DNA from: RGIG4079 sp045596365
GTDB lineage: Bacteria > Bacteroidota > Bacteroidia > Bacteroidales > Muribaculaceae
DNA length: 64,000 bases
Direction: 5' to 3'
Assembly: GCA_045596365.1 (NCBI GenBank)
Contig: JAZOCE010000001.1
Coordinates: forward strand, 62,001-126,000
The position numbers and the translations under genes were made by a program. Of this stretch, positions 9,816-18,963 are shown piece after piece. Every line of letters starts with the position of its first letter. The stretch's first letter is position 1. Under the pieces are notes generated by a model. It had not been told where the DNA came from, ran no database searches, and worked only from the letters and a program-made list of their open reading frames with translations.

Positions 9816-11618
9816 TTACTTTGTTTTAATATTCTCCATCTCATTCATTGAATAAGAGATTTTATTATATAAGTTTTCTATCTGTTTATCTGTTTTAGTA
9901 GGAGTATAACGAGCCATTTCGCATTCATCAAGCACTTCTATCATATCACTGATAAGGTTCTCTGATGCTCCATATGTTGTTAATTCTGATGAAATATTAT
10001 CTCTATTTAATTGTGATGCGGGTATTGACAATTTATCACTCAAATAACCCCAAGTCGCACGAAGGATTTCTTCATAGAATTTGTCAGTTTCATGCAAATC
10101 CATATGTACTTTTGCTTGTTTTAATCGCTTTTTCGCAATTCTATTTGCTTTAGCTAATCTTGTTCCTTTTACATCTGCAGTCGCTTTTATTCGCCTAATA
10201 TTGAAATATATAATAGCTATTAATAAAATTGTTTCAATAATGTATAGTAACCAATACCATAAACAGAAAGGATAAAATGAATGTGTTTTCTGAAGATTTT
10301 TATCTCCAAGTTTAATATGAAGGATATCAGTGTTCTTTGTTGCTATATCTTTTTGGTTTATTGCAGTAGAAGTATGGGTAGAAACGCCTTTTGTGACGTT
10401 TATTTCGTATGTTGGGGTTGAAAGGGTTATATATTTTTTTGAGGTAGGATCGAAATATACAAATTTATCAGTGCCAATTGTGAATTTTCCTACACTTTGT
10501 GGCACAAATGTATATTCAATTGTCATACTTCCTGTAACGTTATTCCCGGATACAGTCGCATTTATCTCATTTTTTGGTGTATATTGTTCAAATTCTGTCG
10601 GGAAATCGATAATTGGCTCTTTAACGTACTTTATATTACCGGTTCCTTTTATTGTATAAATAAGAGAATAGGCTTCATTTGTTCTGAACGAAGACTCTTG
10701 TAATTTGCTGTCAATTGAAAATCTCCCAACTGCACCGGAAAAGCCATCGGGTTGGGGTAATGGTAGTGGATCAATATTAATTGAGGCAGAATTAGAACTT
10801 ACTTTTATTTTTTTCTCTACAGGACGAGTATCACTAAAAAAGCCTAAATTAACACGTTCATATTGCACAACAGTTATATCATATTTACCTGAATTAATCG
10901 TTAGCTTTCCAGATTTTTGAGGGAAAATGATACACTTCTTCAAAATAGCAGTCATGTAATTTTGTCCCTTATAGTTCTCTATTTGATTCAAACTTGATTT
11001 TAAATCCATTTCTTCTATGAGAAAGCCATCGAAACTTGGTTGTGTAGTAGGCATAAATGAACTAATTGAGTATTTTGTGTAAAGTTTAATTGTACACTCT
11101 ATAGCCTCTTGCTCATATGCTTTTGCTTTTGATAGAATAATCCTAACAAATACATCGTTATCTGAAACTTGTTTGTCTGTTGATTGAGTAGAATAATCGT
11201 CTACACGGACATTTGAGTGATTACCTTGTGCAACTTTATCAGCAGGCAAAACTGTAAATTTTGTTTCTTTTGTCGTATAGCTTTTCCCATTTACGTTTAT
11301 TGTTGCAGATGCAATCGTATATGTTCCAGCTTTATCAGCGCGATATATATAGCTGTAATCTATAGTGGTGCTTGATGTCGTTTGACCATTTATCATTTGA
11401 TAACTTTGCATTGTAGATGTTGATGGACCATATAGTAGGGTACATCCATCAATTTCAGGTGCTTTTAAACCATTACCATCTCCATCTTTTAAACGAAAGG
11501 TTACATTAAATTTATTCCCTTCTATTACCTGTCGTGGAGGAATAACAGTAAAAGATGTCTCACCCCAAGCTACTATACATATATATAATATTGCAAAAAA
11601 CAAAAAATATCTTCTCAT
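9816..11618 (-). CDS. batD: BatD: oxygen tolerance membrane protein
   Basis: The 600-residue product begins with a signal peptide (MRRYFLFFAILYICIVAWG) and has several immunoglobulin-like beta-rich repeats (VIPPRQVIEGNKFNVTFRLKD; VRIILSKAKAYEQEAIECTI; SYSLIYTIKGTGNIKYV-like region), then a transmembrane helix near residues 440-465 and a cytoplasmic helical tail. These features and the operon position identify BatD. An alternative ATG at 11639 would add seven residues and overlap batC; the signal peptide favours 11618. It lies between batC and batE. Confidence 0.88.
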   Translation of the reverse strand: MRRYFLFFAILYICIVAWGETSFTVIPPRQVIEGNKFNVTFRLKDGDGNGLKAPEIDGCTLLYGPSTSTMQSYQMINGQTTSSTTIDYSYIYRADKAGTYTIASATINVNGKSYTTKETKFTVLPADKVAQGNHSNVRVDDYSTQSTDKQVSDNDVFVRIILSKAKAYEQEAIECTIKLYTKYSISSFMPTTQPSFDGFLIEEMDLKSSLNQIENYKGQNYMTAILKKCIIFPQKSGKLTINSGKYDITVVQYERVNLGFFSDTRPVEKKIKVSSNSASINIDPLPLPQPDGFSGAVGRFSIDSKLQESSFRTNEAYSLIYTIKGTGNIKYVKEPIIDFPTEFEQYTPKNEINATVSGNNVTGSMTIEYTFVPQSVGKFTIGTDKFVYFDPTSKKYITLSTPTYEINVTKGVSTHTSTAINQKDIATKNTDILHIKLGDKNLQKTHSFYPFCLWYWLLYIIETILLIAIIYFNIRRIKATADVKGTRLAKANRIAKKRLKQAKVHMDLHETDKFYEEILRATWGYLSDKLSIPASQLNRDNISSELTTYGASENLISDMIEVLDECEMARYTPTKTDKQIENLYNKISYSMNEMENIKTK

Positions 11619-11632
11619 GCTATTTATTCTTG

Positions 11633-12460
11633 CTACCATTGATTAGTAATTCTTCGACGTGATGCATTTTTTTCATCTTCTTTTTTCTTCAACTCGTTTA
11701 CTTTCCGACGAGTCGCGTTTTCTTCATTTTCCATTGTTTTCAAAATCTTTTCAGCATTTGCATCGCTTATACCTTGAGATTGTTGCTTGTCTTGTTTTTG
11801 CTGTTGTTGATTTTGTTGTTGGTTCTGATTTTTATCTTGTTTATCTTTGTTACGATCCTCTTTATCTTGTTTATTTTGGTCTTGATTATCTTTATCCTTA
11901 TCTTTATTTTGGTCTTTATTCTTGTCTTTTTGTTGTTCGTTGTCCTGATTTTTATCTTTGTTTTTGTCCTTTTTTTGATCTTGCTCTTGTTTCTTTAATT
12001 GAGCAAGTCTTAAATTTTCTCTCGCATCGTCATTATCGGGATTTATTCGTAATGCATTTTTGTACATTTCAATACTTTGTGTATAATCTTGTTTGTCAAA
12101 TGATATATTCCCTAAATTATAATATGAGCGTTCTGCAACTTCCTTATTATTTGCATGTTGTGTAAGATTTCTGAATATAGAATCAGCTTGAACAATTGGA
12201 TTGTTTGGCGAGTCAGCTTGCACAGATCCTGATTGTTTCATCAAAGATGAGGCCAAGTTGAATTGAGCGACCTCTGATATCGGATTAATTTCTAATGCTT
12301 TTTTATATAATACTTCAGCGTCACGATAATGAGTATCTGCATATTGTTCATTTCCCAAACGTATGTAATTACGCTCTTTTTTTGTTGACTCATCAGTCGC
12401 CCATAAAGAGATAGGGCAGATGAGCAGAATTAATAATATATTTAATAGTATATTTTTCAT
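11633..12460 (-). CDS. batC: BatC: TPR protein with long charged low-complexity tail
   Basis: The 275-residue product has a signal peptide (residues 1-21), TPR repeats (about 28-155, including EQYADTHYRDAEVLYKKALEINP and YYNLGNISFDKQDYTQSIEMY), then a strikingly low-complexity stretch at 156-230 made almost only of Lys, Asp, Asn and Gln, and a basic C-terminus. The TPR part is the expected BatC module that in other species interacts with BatB/BatA-type proteins. The start at 12460 begins 4 bases after the batB stop; an upstream ATG at 12514 lies inside batB and would bury the signal peptide, so it is rejected. Confidence 0.85.
   Translation of the reverse strand: MKNILLNILLILLICPISLWATDESTKKERNYIRLGNEQYADTHYRDAEVLYKKALEINPISEVAQFNLASSLMKQSGSVQADSPNNPIVQADSIFRNLTQHANNKEVAERSYYNLGNISFDKQDYTQSIEMYKNALRINPDNDDARENLRLAQLKKQEQDQKKDKNKDKNQDNEQQKDKNKDQNKDKDKDNQDQNKQDKEDRNKDKQDKNQNQQQNQQQQKQDKQQSQGISDANAEKILKTMENEENATRRKVNELKKKEDEKNASRRRITNQW
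11771..11995 (-). repeat. Low-complexity KDKNQ-coding tract within batC
   Basis: These 225 bases encode 75 residues built from short permutations of KDKN, DKDK, NKDQ and QQNQ. The DNA is a near-repetitive run of TTTATC, TTGTCT and TTTTTG-like units, so replication slippage could vary its length. Confidence 0.8.
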
Positions 12461-12464
12461 ACAA

Positions 12465-13499
12465 TTATTTACTAAAGAAATTAATCTTTTTAAGTAACGC
12501 ATTCTTACTATCAAGGATAAATATGTCTATAATTAGAAATATTAATGCAATCCATGCAAAAACTGGAAATTGCTCAGCACTTGACGAATATACAACTTTC
12601 TCTAAATCAGACTTTTCAAGTGTTTCAAGTTGAGCATCAATATCATTTACTGCTGAAGAACTATTTCCAGATATAAAAATGCCATTCCCAGCTTGCGCAA
12701 TTTCTTTTGCCATATTTTCATTAAGATAAGTAGTAACAGGTTTACCTGTAGAATCTTTCAAATATAACCCTTTTTTAGCATTAATAGGTATAGGTGCTCC
12801 CTTTCCAGATCCTAACCCGATAACATCTATTTGTATTCCTTGTTCTGCTGCGGATTTGGCGATTCCAACAGCATCATCCTCGTGGTTTTCGCCATCAGTA
12901 ATTACAATTATTGCTTTTTGTGTCGTTTCATCAGGTGTAAAAGAATTTGTTGCCATTGAAATGGCAGAGCCAATAGCGGTTCCTTGAGTGGGAACCATTT
13001 CAGTATTAATGCTATTTAGAAACATTTTTGCAGAAACAAAATCAGATGTAATAGGTAATTGTGTATACGCTTCTCCGGCAAATACGATTAATCCAATTTT
13101 GTCATTACTTAGTTTGTCAATTAGTTTTTCTAATAGATATTTTGCTCTGTCTAATCGGCTAATACCATTAGGATCATCATTAGAAGAAGCTAACATTGAA
13201 TTAGAAACATCCAAAGCAATCATCACTTCAATCCCTTTTACTGTAGAAGTCTCTTCTTTTGCACCAGCTCTTGGACGAGCTAATACAATGATAATTGCAA
13301 CTAATGCAATAAGTTGTAATGATAATTTAATCCATGATTTATATTTAGATGCGTCAGGCATCAGCTTTGATAAAATATCGATTCTGCCAAATCGTAATAA
13401 TCTTTTTCTTTGTGCTATTTTTGCCCAAAGATGCAATAAAACTATTATTGGGATAAGCAATAATAGATATAATAATATTGGATATGCAAAACTCACCAT
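12465..13499 (-). CDS. batB: BatB: membrane-anchored von Willebrand A protein
   Basis: The 344-residue product has two N-terminal membrane helices (about 5-25 and 60-76), a VWA domain (about 90-275) with the MIDAS motif DVSNS (Asp97, Ser99, Ser101) and a third C-terminal helix (FAWIALIFLIIDIFIL). The metal-ion-dependent adhesion site implies a divalent cation-dependent protein contact on the periplasmic or cytoplasmic face. It is the second of two adjacent VWA genes, the standard batA-batB pair. Confidence 0.92.
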   Translation of the reverse strand: MVSFAYPILLYLLLLIPIIVLLHLWAKIAQRKRLLRFGRIDILSKLMPDASKYKSWIKLSLQLIALVAIIIVLARPRAGAKEETSTVKGIEVMIALDVSNSMLASSNDDPNGISRLDRAKYLLEKLIDKLSNDKIGLIVFAGEAYTQLPITSDFVSAKMFLNSINTEMVPTQGTAIGSAISMATNSFTPDETTQKAIIVITDGENHEDDAVGIAKSAAEQGIQIDVIGLGSGKGAPIPINAKKGLYLKDSTGKPVTTYLNENMAKEIAQAGNGIFISGNSSSAVNDIDAQLETLEKSDLEKVVYSSSAEQFPVFAWIALIFLIIDIFILDSKNALLKKINFFSK

Positions 13500-13508
13500 A
13501 TTATACTT

Positions 13509-14492
13509 TTATGGAATAGTTCGTAATATTGTGTTTTTTAATAATATTTCAAGCAAAAATAGACATAAGGCAATACATGCCCACACCATATAATTATCTT
13601 CTGTATGAGAGAAATTCTTTATGTCCATTTCTGTCTTTTCTAACTTATCAATCTCTTCAAAAATTTCAGATAAAACGTTGTTACCCGTTGCCCTAAAATA
13701 TTTTCCACCTGTTATTGTAGCAATGTTTTGTAACGTACTTTCATCAATAACAACTGGCATGTTTACATATTCTATACGGCCAAACATATTCTGCTGAGGG
13801 AATGGCGCCATCCCATTTCTTCCAACTCCAATAGTGTAAACTTTTATGCCATATTTTTTTGCAATTTCAGCAGCTGTAATTGGAGCGACATTACCGGTAT
13901 TATTTGATCCATCAGTAAGAAGGATAATGCTTTTAGATTTGGCTTTGCCATCCTTTATGCGATTTATTGATGTTGCAAGACCATCACCAATGGCAGTACC
14001 GTCCTCAAGCATTTCCATTTTAATATCTTTAATGTAGTTTGCTAATAATGATCGATCAGTTGTCATTGGAACAGCTGTAAAACTTTCTCCAGCAAATATT
14101 ACAACTCCTATATTATCAGTTGTTCTACCTGCCACAAATTTTGCAGCTACGCTTTTGGCTGCTTCAAATCTATCTGGCTTAAAATCTCGAGCTAACATAC
14201 TTGATGAGATATCAAGAGCGATAATTATGTCAGTTCCTTCTGTTGAAGATGTTCTCCAACTATCTCTAGTTTGTGGACGAGCTATTATTATTATTACACA
14301 ACCAATTATTATTAAACGCATAATAAATAACGCATGAATGAGATATTCCTTATAAGAACGAGGAATTTTTATGTATGGTTGTATTGTTGATATATTCAAT
14401 GTCGCGTGGTTACATTGTCTTAGTATATACCATATAATAAAAGGTATATATAAAATAAATAACCATAGATATTCAGGATGTGCAAATTGCAT
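13509..14492 (-). CDS. batA: BatA: membrane-anchored von Willebrand A protein
   Basis: The 327-residue product starts MQFAHPEYLWLFIL, the usual BatA opening, which favours the ATG at 14490-14492 over 14513 (the longer form would overlap the preceding gene). Two N-terminal helices (about 8-24 and 52-71) precede a VWA domain whose MIDAS is DISSS (Asp94, Ser96, Ser98), and a C-terminal helix (VWACIALCLFLLEILL). It is paralogous to the next gene, batB, and separated from it by 9 bases. Confidence 0.92.
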   Translation of the reverse strand: MQFAHPEYLWLFILYIPFIIWYILRQCNHATLNISTIQPYIKIPRSYKEYLIHALFIMRLIIIGCVIIIIARPQTRDSWRTSSTEGTDIIIALDISSSMLARDFKPDRFEAAKSVAAKFVAGRTTDNIGVVIFAGESFTAVPMTTDRSLLANYIKDIKMEMLEDGTAIGDGLATSINRIKDGKAKSKSIILLTDGSNNTGNVAPITAAEIAKKYGIKVYTIGVGRNGMAPFPQQNMFGRIEYVNMPVVIDESTLQNIATITGGKYFRATGNNVLSEIFEEIDKLEKTEMDIKNFSHTEDNYMVWACIALCLFLLEILLKNTILRTIP

Positions 14493-14496
14493 TATT

Positions 14497-15495
14497 CTAT
14501 TTGTTAAATTCAACTATATCTGTTCGCATTTCTTTTTGAGAGTCTTCTTGCTCTGAGGGTTTTGTGTCAACAACGAATTGAGTAGCCCAATTAAATGATT
14601 TAGTGTTGTCGTCAGGCAATGGTCTTACTTTCGCAAATTTCACAAAATCAGCAATTTCTAAGATTTGCTTCATATATTTGTTTGGCTCTTTTGAAATTTC
14701 ATTGCTATTAAGCGCTTTAATTATTTGTGAAGATGTCATTTCCATTGCATTTATGCCAAAGCGAGTATCTATATATACACGCAGGATGTCTATTAATCGA
14801 GTATAAAACTCTTTTTCTTGACCCTTCTCACATAGTTTTGCTTCTTTTAATGCTGATAATTGTTGCATAGCAAGTTCATGTGGTGGGATGGGCTTTTTAC
14901 GTGGGATAAGAGGGATAGGAACATCTTTCTTACGTGTTATATAATAAATTATAACCCCAGTAATTATTATAATTGCTAATAATATCCAACCCCAATTGTC
15001 AGTAATAAAGTCAGGTAAATAATCATACCATTTTGTATTGGGATTCATTATCCTGGCTTGTCCATTAATAGTGGACATAGAGTCTACTGACACCGGTATT
15101 ACTTTTAATGCTAATTCATTTGATTTAAAACTATCTTTATTAGCAATATATAATATCGGAGGGATTGCGTACAAGCCGGAATCAAATGATTGTATGATTA
15201 TATCTTGATTGATTTGGCGACGATTGTTTTGCAAATCGATAGTATCAGATGCACCACGGCTTATAATTTCAATTGGTTTTATAATAGTATCTATTCTTTC
15301 ATCATTAATTGGTAAAATTCCATTATTTGAAACATCTTCAATGATTTCAATGTGTAATGTCGTTTGTTTCCCCATAATGATGTAGGCAGAATCAAGTGAT
15401 GCTCTTACTGATGTATTCGCTAATATAGGAAATATCGTAAGGCATAGCATCATTGATAAAATTGACCTATAAATGATATTATACATTTTTCTCAT
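14497..15495 (-). CDS. Bat operon membrane protein (BatD-like N-terminal domain, one internal helix)
   Basis: The 332-residue product has a signal peptide (about residues 1-27), a beta-rich extracytoplasmic domain (ASLDSAYIIMGKQTTLHIEI), a transmembrane helix at about 168-187 (WGWILLAIIIITGVIIYYI), and a cytoplasmic helical domain (ELAMQQLSALKEAKLCEKGQ...YTRLIDILRVYIDTRFGI) like the tails of BatD-type proteins. It occupies the 'orf2' position between the DUF58 gene and batA in Bacteroides bat operons. Its exact role is unknown; I infer a partner of the VWA proteins. Confidence 0.75.
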   Translation of the reverse strand: MRKMYNIIYRSILSMMLCLTIFPILANTSVRASLDSAYIIMGKQTTLHIEIIEDVSNNGILPINDERIDTIIKPIEIISRGASDTIDLQNNRRQINQDIIIQSFDSGLYAIPPILYIANKDSFKSNELALKVIPVSVDSMSTINGQARIMNPNTKWYDYLPDFITDNWGWILLAIIIITGVIIYYITRKKDVPIPLIPRKKPIPPHELAMQQLSALKEAKLCEKGQEKEFYTRLIDILRVYIDTRFGINAMEMTSSQIIKALNSNEISKEPNKYMKQILEIADFVKFAKVRPLPDDNTKSFNWATQFVVDTKPSEQEDSQKEMRTDIVEFNK

Positions 15496-15512
15496 TATGA
15501 ATCTTATTATAA

Positions 15513-16388
15513 TTATCTAACACCTCGCTTTTGAAATAACCCCATAAGCGCTTTAACATAATCTTCATCAGTCGCTACTGATGCCATATCAACACGGCAA
15601 CTATGCATAATCTCTGTCGTTTGTTGCTGACGTTCATACCACCATTTATTATGAGCTTGTCTTACTTTAGGCGAAGATGTATTAATCCATTGCTCCTTCC
15701 CTGTTTCTAAATCTTTTATTTTTAAAAGTCCAACATCAGGTAGTTGTGCATCTCGTTTGTCGTAAACTTGAATTGCTGTAACATCATGCTTATTATTAGC
15801 TATTGATAAAGCTTTTTGGTAGTTATTGCTGTCAATATAATCAGAAATTAAGAATGTGGTACAACGTTTTTTTATCGCATCAGTTAAGTACTGCAGTGCT
15901 TTAGAAATGTCTGTGCCGGTATTCTCGGGTTGAAAATCTAATAATTCACGAATTATAAACAAAATATGTTTGCGACCTTTCTTTGGTGGTATAAATTTCT
16001 CTATTTTATCAGAGAAAAACATTACACCGATTTTATCATTATTTTGAATTGCAGAAAATGCAAGTGTAGCTGCAATTTCTGCTATCATCTCTCTTTTTTC
16101 TACACCAACAGCTCCAAAATTTCTACTACCTGAGACGTCAATAAGCAACATTACAGTCAACTCACGTTCTTCTTCGTAAATTTTTACGTATGGGTGGTTT
16201 TGGCGCGCAGTAACATTCCAATCAATGTCGCGAATATCATCTCCATATTGGTATTCACGAACTTCGGCAAATGTCATACCACGCCCTTTAAATGCTGAAT
16301 GATATTCTCCGGCAAATATATTTTGAGACAATCCTCGTGTCTTGATCTCTATTTTACGAACTTTTTTTAGAAGTTCATTAGCGTCCAT
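15513..16388 (-). CDS. DUF58 protein with VWA-like fold
   Basis: The 291-residue product contains the DUF58 signature (AFKGRGMTFAEVREYQYGDDIRDIDW cut to its core: GRGMTFAEVREYQYGDDIRD) followed by a VWA-like region with LLIDVSGSR, a DxSxS motif. DUF58 proteins are typical partners of MoxR AAA+ ATPases and are thought to be their substrates or adaptors. The ATG at 16386-16388 gives the conserved MDANELLKKVRKIEIKTRGL start; an upstream ATG at 16433 adds a non-conserved extension. It is downstream of moxR in the same operon. Confidence 0.9.
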   Translation of the reverse strand: MDANELLKKVRKIEIKTRGLSQNIFAGEYHSAFKGRGMTFAEVREYQYGDDIRDIDWNVTARQNHPYVKIYEEERELTVMLLIDVSGSRNFGAVGVEKREMIAEIAATLAFSAIQNNDKIGVMFFSDKIEKFIPPKKGRKHILFIIRELLDFQPENTGTDISKALQYLTDAIKKRCTTFLISDYIDSNNYQKALSIANNKHDVTAIQVYDKRDAQLPDVGLLKIKDLETGKEQWINTSSPKVRQAHNKWWYERQQQTTEIMHSCRVDMASVATDEDYVKALMGLFQKRGVR

Positions 16389-16436
16389 AGTTAGTCGTTT
16401 CAAATTAATAAATAATGCCAATTGATTAGACATTAA

Positions 16437-17432
16437 TTAGGGCACTTCTACTTTGTCAAGAATGTCAGAGATAATTTCATCAGCAGAGATATTATTCGCT
16501 TCTGCTTCATAAGTTAATCCTATGCGATGACGAAGAACATCGTGGCACACAGCTCTTACATCTTCAGGGATCACATATCCACGACCGCGAAGAAATGCAT
16601 AAGCACGTGATGCTTTTGCCAAGCTGATTGAAGCACGTGGAGAACCTCCAAATGAAATAATGCTCGTTAGATCATTCAGATTGTATTCATTTGGAAAACG
16701 TGTGGCAAATACTATATCGACAATATATCGTTCAATTTTTTCGTCAAGATAGATTTGTTCAACTATTTTTTGAGCTTCAATAATTTCTTCAGGTTTTAAA
16801 AGAGCTTTAATCTCTTTTTGCTCGCGAGAAATATTTTGACGAATAATTACTTTTTCTTCTTCTTTTGTAGGATATCCAATAATTACTTTAAGCAAGAAAC
16901 GGTCAACTTGAGCTTCTGGTAGGGGATATGTACCTTCTTGTTCAATAGGGTTTTGTGTTGCCATTACGAGGAATGGATCATCAAGAGGGAATGTTTTACT
17001 TCCTATTGTTACTTGTCGTTCTTGCATAGCCTCAAGCAACGCACTTTGTACTTTGGCCGGGGCACGGTTGATTTCATCTGCTAAAACGAAGTTTGCAAAT
17101 ACAGGGCCACGTTTTACTTGGAATTGCTCTTTCTGTGCACTATACACCATTGTGCCAATTACATCAGCTGGTAATAAGTCTGGAGTAAATTGAATACGAC
17201 TATATTTTGCATCTACGATTTGCGACAATGTTTTTATTGCTAATGTTTTTGCCAAGCCAGGAACACCTTCAAGTAATACGTGGCCATTAGATAAAAGAGC
17301 GATTAAGAGAGAATCAATCAAATGTTTTTGACCAACAATTGTCTGATCCATTCCTTTTGTTACTAAATTAACAAAATCGCTTTTACTCGCTACGAGTTCA
17401 TTAAGCTCTCGAATATTTATTGTTTCACTCAT
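16437..17432 (-). CDS. MoxR family AAA+ ATPase
   Basis: The 331-residue product has Walker A (GVPGLAKT, residues 56-63), Walker B and the following segment (VLADEINRAPAKVQSALLEAMQE), sensor 1 (MATQNP) and the C-terminal lid. MoxR ATPases act as chaperones that activate or load metal into protein complexes carrying VWA domains; here the downstream DUF58, BatA and BatB proteins are the likely clients. It is the first gene of an eight-gene minus-strand operon whose members are separated by at most about 50 bases. Confidence 0.95.
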   Translation of the reverse strand: MSETINIRELNELVASKSDFVNLVTKGMDQTIVGQKHLIDSLLIALLSNGHVLLEGVPGLAKTLAIKTLSQIVDAKYSRIQFTPDLLPADVIGTMVYSAQKEQFQVKRGPVFANFVLADEINRAPAKVQSALLEAMQERQVTIGSKTFPLDDPFLVMATQNPIEQEGTYPLPEAQVDRFLLKVIIGYPTKEEEKVIIRQNISREQKEIKALLKPEEIIEAQKIVEQIYLDEKIERYIVDIVFATRFPNEYNLNDLTSIISFGGSPRASISLAKASRAYAFLRGRGYVIPEDVRAVCHDVLRHRIGLTYEAEANNISADEIISDILDKVEVP

Positions 17433-17501
17433 ATAAATGAAATTTATTGGGTTTATTTTTCTATTTTGCTTATATTTTATCCATTAATGGAATTCTATAC
17501 G

Positions 17502-17509
17502 CAAAATTA
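17502..17509 (-). promoter_or_regulatory. Candidate -7 box of moxR-bat operon
   Basis: TAATTTTG on the minus strand, about 70 bases before moxR, matches TAnnTTTG. I see no clear -33 TTG at the right distance. A 9-bp inverted repeat (AGCTAAAAT at 17521-17529 and its complement at 17547-17555, 17-base gap) lies in the -33 region and could be an operator or the terminator of the preceding gene. Confidence 0.4.
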
Positions 17510-17585
17510 TATATTTGAACAGCTAAAATGTGAAATCTAAATGTTAATTTTAGCTATTATAAGTTTATCATCTTAAAACTTAAAT

Positions 17586-18602
17586 TTATTTTTGATATGG
17601 AGCGTAGATTTCAATAGCTTTTAACTTTGCTCGTTCTACACTTAATGAATCATTTTTATCAATTCCATATTTTTTTGCATCAGGTATAATTACAGTTGTC
17701 CCTGGTTTAATGCGATTTGGATTGCCTAATATATCTTTATTTTCTTCATAGATATATACCCAAAATGACATTTCCCCATAATATTGTCGAGCCATAGTTG
17801 TTAAGAACCGAGTTTTCCCTATTGTATCTGTAATAATTATGGGGGTAATAATAGTGTCAGTACTCCCAATAATGGAATCTGTTACAATTGAGTCACTTAA
17901 AAATATAATTTCTTTTGCATCTTCAATATTATTAGCCATGTTAGAGTTGTATGGGCATATATTACCTATGAAATAACCAACGAAAAGTCCAACAATTATG
18001 CTAATAAAGATCCACAACCATAACAGCGATTTCCTCTGTTTTTTATCTTCTGATTCATATAAAGTATCTTCATAGAAATTGGTCACACTTCCTTCTTGTT
18101 TTTCCTCTATTTTTGTTACAACTTTATCAACAGAATCCGATGTAGAGTCTTGCATCATATAAACTGTTTCAGGTGATGCCACATTTGAATTAACTTGTTC
18201 TTTTTCTATTGTTTCAATGATTTCTAATTCCTCTGTTGTTGAACGAAGCTCATTTATTTGTACTACATCAGTATTAGACAATTCATGATGATGTTCGTCA
18301 TTACATTCATTTAATACGTCATCTGAGATGTCATCGTTTAGTTCTACCGCTTCAAAGCAAGCAAAGGGCATATTAATAGCTTCTGCCAGTTCTTCAGCAG
18401 GGGCAAAGATAACTGGTTTATTAGGCATCCCTGAGGATGAAAAAGTTCCAAGTTTTTTTATTTTAACTGTTTCTCCTTTTGTCAAAGCATCAGATATAAC
18501 AGTAAAAAATTCTTTTATAAATATCTCAGATGTAGCAACGGAACTACCGGTTATTTCAGAAAGCAATTCTGATAGTTGTTGAAAGGATATTTTCTCATTC
18601 AT
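17586..18602 (-). CDS. Membrane-anchored HU-domain protein with C-terminal LysM-like domain
   Basis: The 338-residue product combines three parts. Residues 1-90 resemble an HU/IHF DNA-binding subunit (ISFQQLSELLSEITGSS, IFIKEFFTVISDALTKGETV, KIKKLGTFSSS). Residues 91-190 are an acidic, presumably unstructured linker. Residues 193-213 are a strong transmembrane helix followed by a periplasmic part ending in a LysM-like motif (about 262-310; TRFLTTMARQYYGEMSFWVYIYEENKD...IKPGTTVIIP). The predicted topology puts the HU-like part in the cytoplasm and LysM, a peptidoglycan-binding module, in the periplasm. The start is 10 bases after a second HU gene. The HU beta-arm looks short, so DNA binding is inferred, not shown. 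Confidence 0.75.
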   Translation of the reverse strand: MNEKISFQQLSELLSEITGSSVATSEIFIKEFFTVISDALTKGETVKIKKLGTFSSSGMPNKPVIFAPAEELAEAINMPFACFEAVELNDDISDDVLNECNDEHHHELSNTDVVQINELRSTTEELEIIETIEKEQVNSNVASPETVYMMQDSTSDSVDKVVTKIEEKQEGSVTNFYEDTLYESEDKKQRKSLLWLWIFISIIVGLFVGYFIGNICPYNSNMANNIEDAKEIIFLSDSIVTDSIIGSTDTIITPIIITDTIGKTRFLTTMARQYYGEMSFWVYIYEENKDILGNPNRIKPGTTVIIPDAKKYGIDKNDSLSVERAKLKAIEIYAPYQK

Positions 18603-18612
18603 AATACAACAA

Positions 18613-18888
18613 TTATTCGGTTAGTTTTTTGCGTAAAATTGTACTTGGATGAAAGCGCAAACTAATTTGAGGCGGTAATAACATGCGTTTGCCAGTTGAT
18701 AAATCAGTAATAATTTTCTCATCTTCTTTTAAAGGAACAAATGTTCCAAAACTGGGAATTGCAATGCTATCCAATGTCCCACATTTATCTTTAATAATGG
18801 TAGATAAACCCTCAATGAGAGCATTAATATCTTTTGAATCTCTTCCCATCTTCTTAGAAAGAGTTACTACTATTTGTTTTGTCTCCAT
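18613..18888 (-). CDS. HU/IHF family DNA-binding protein
   Basis: The 91-residue size is that of HU/IHF subunits. The N-terminal helices (VVTLSKKMGRDSKDINALIEGLSTIIKD) and the beta-arm start (SIAIPSFGTFVPLKEDEKI) fit the family, although the proline-tipped arm is not typical and the sequence is divergent from housekeeping HU. It is the first gene of a two-gene unit with the membrane-bound HU/LysM protein and has a consensus promoter. HU proteins bend and compact DNA as dimers; a heterodimer with the neighbour's HU domain is conceivable. Confidence 0.8.
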   Translation of the reverse strand: METKQIVVTLSKKMGRDSKDINALIEGLSTIIKDKCGTLDSIAIPSFGTFVPLKEDEKIITDLSTGKRMLLPPQISLRFHPSTILRKKLTE

Positions 18889-18906
18889 GAAAAATTATTT
18901 TATCTA

Positions 18907-18938
18907 CAAAATTACACAAAAAACGCTATCAAATCAAA
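18907..18938 (-). promoter_or_regulatory. Promoter of the HU - HU/LysM operon
   Basis: On the minus strand TTTG (18935-18938), a 20-base spacer and TAATTTTG (18907-18914) fit the Bacteroidota promoter consensus perfectly, ending about 18 bases before the HU start codon. Confidence 0.75.
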
Positions 18939-18963
18939 GATAGATTTTCCTTTATATTAATAA

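Noticed and set aside
11659..12165. A 168-codon plus-strand open frame opposite batC
   Set aside because: It is the antisense image of the low-complexity tract and TPR coding region; its product is repetitive Leu/Phe/Tyr/Val without domain pattern, and batC is clearly real.
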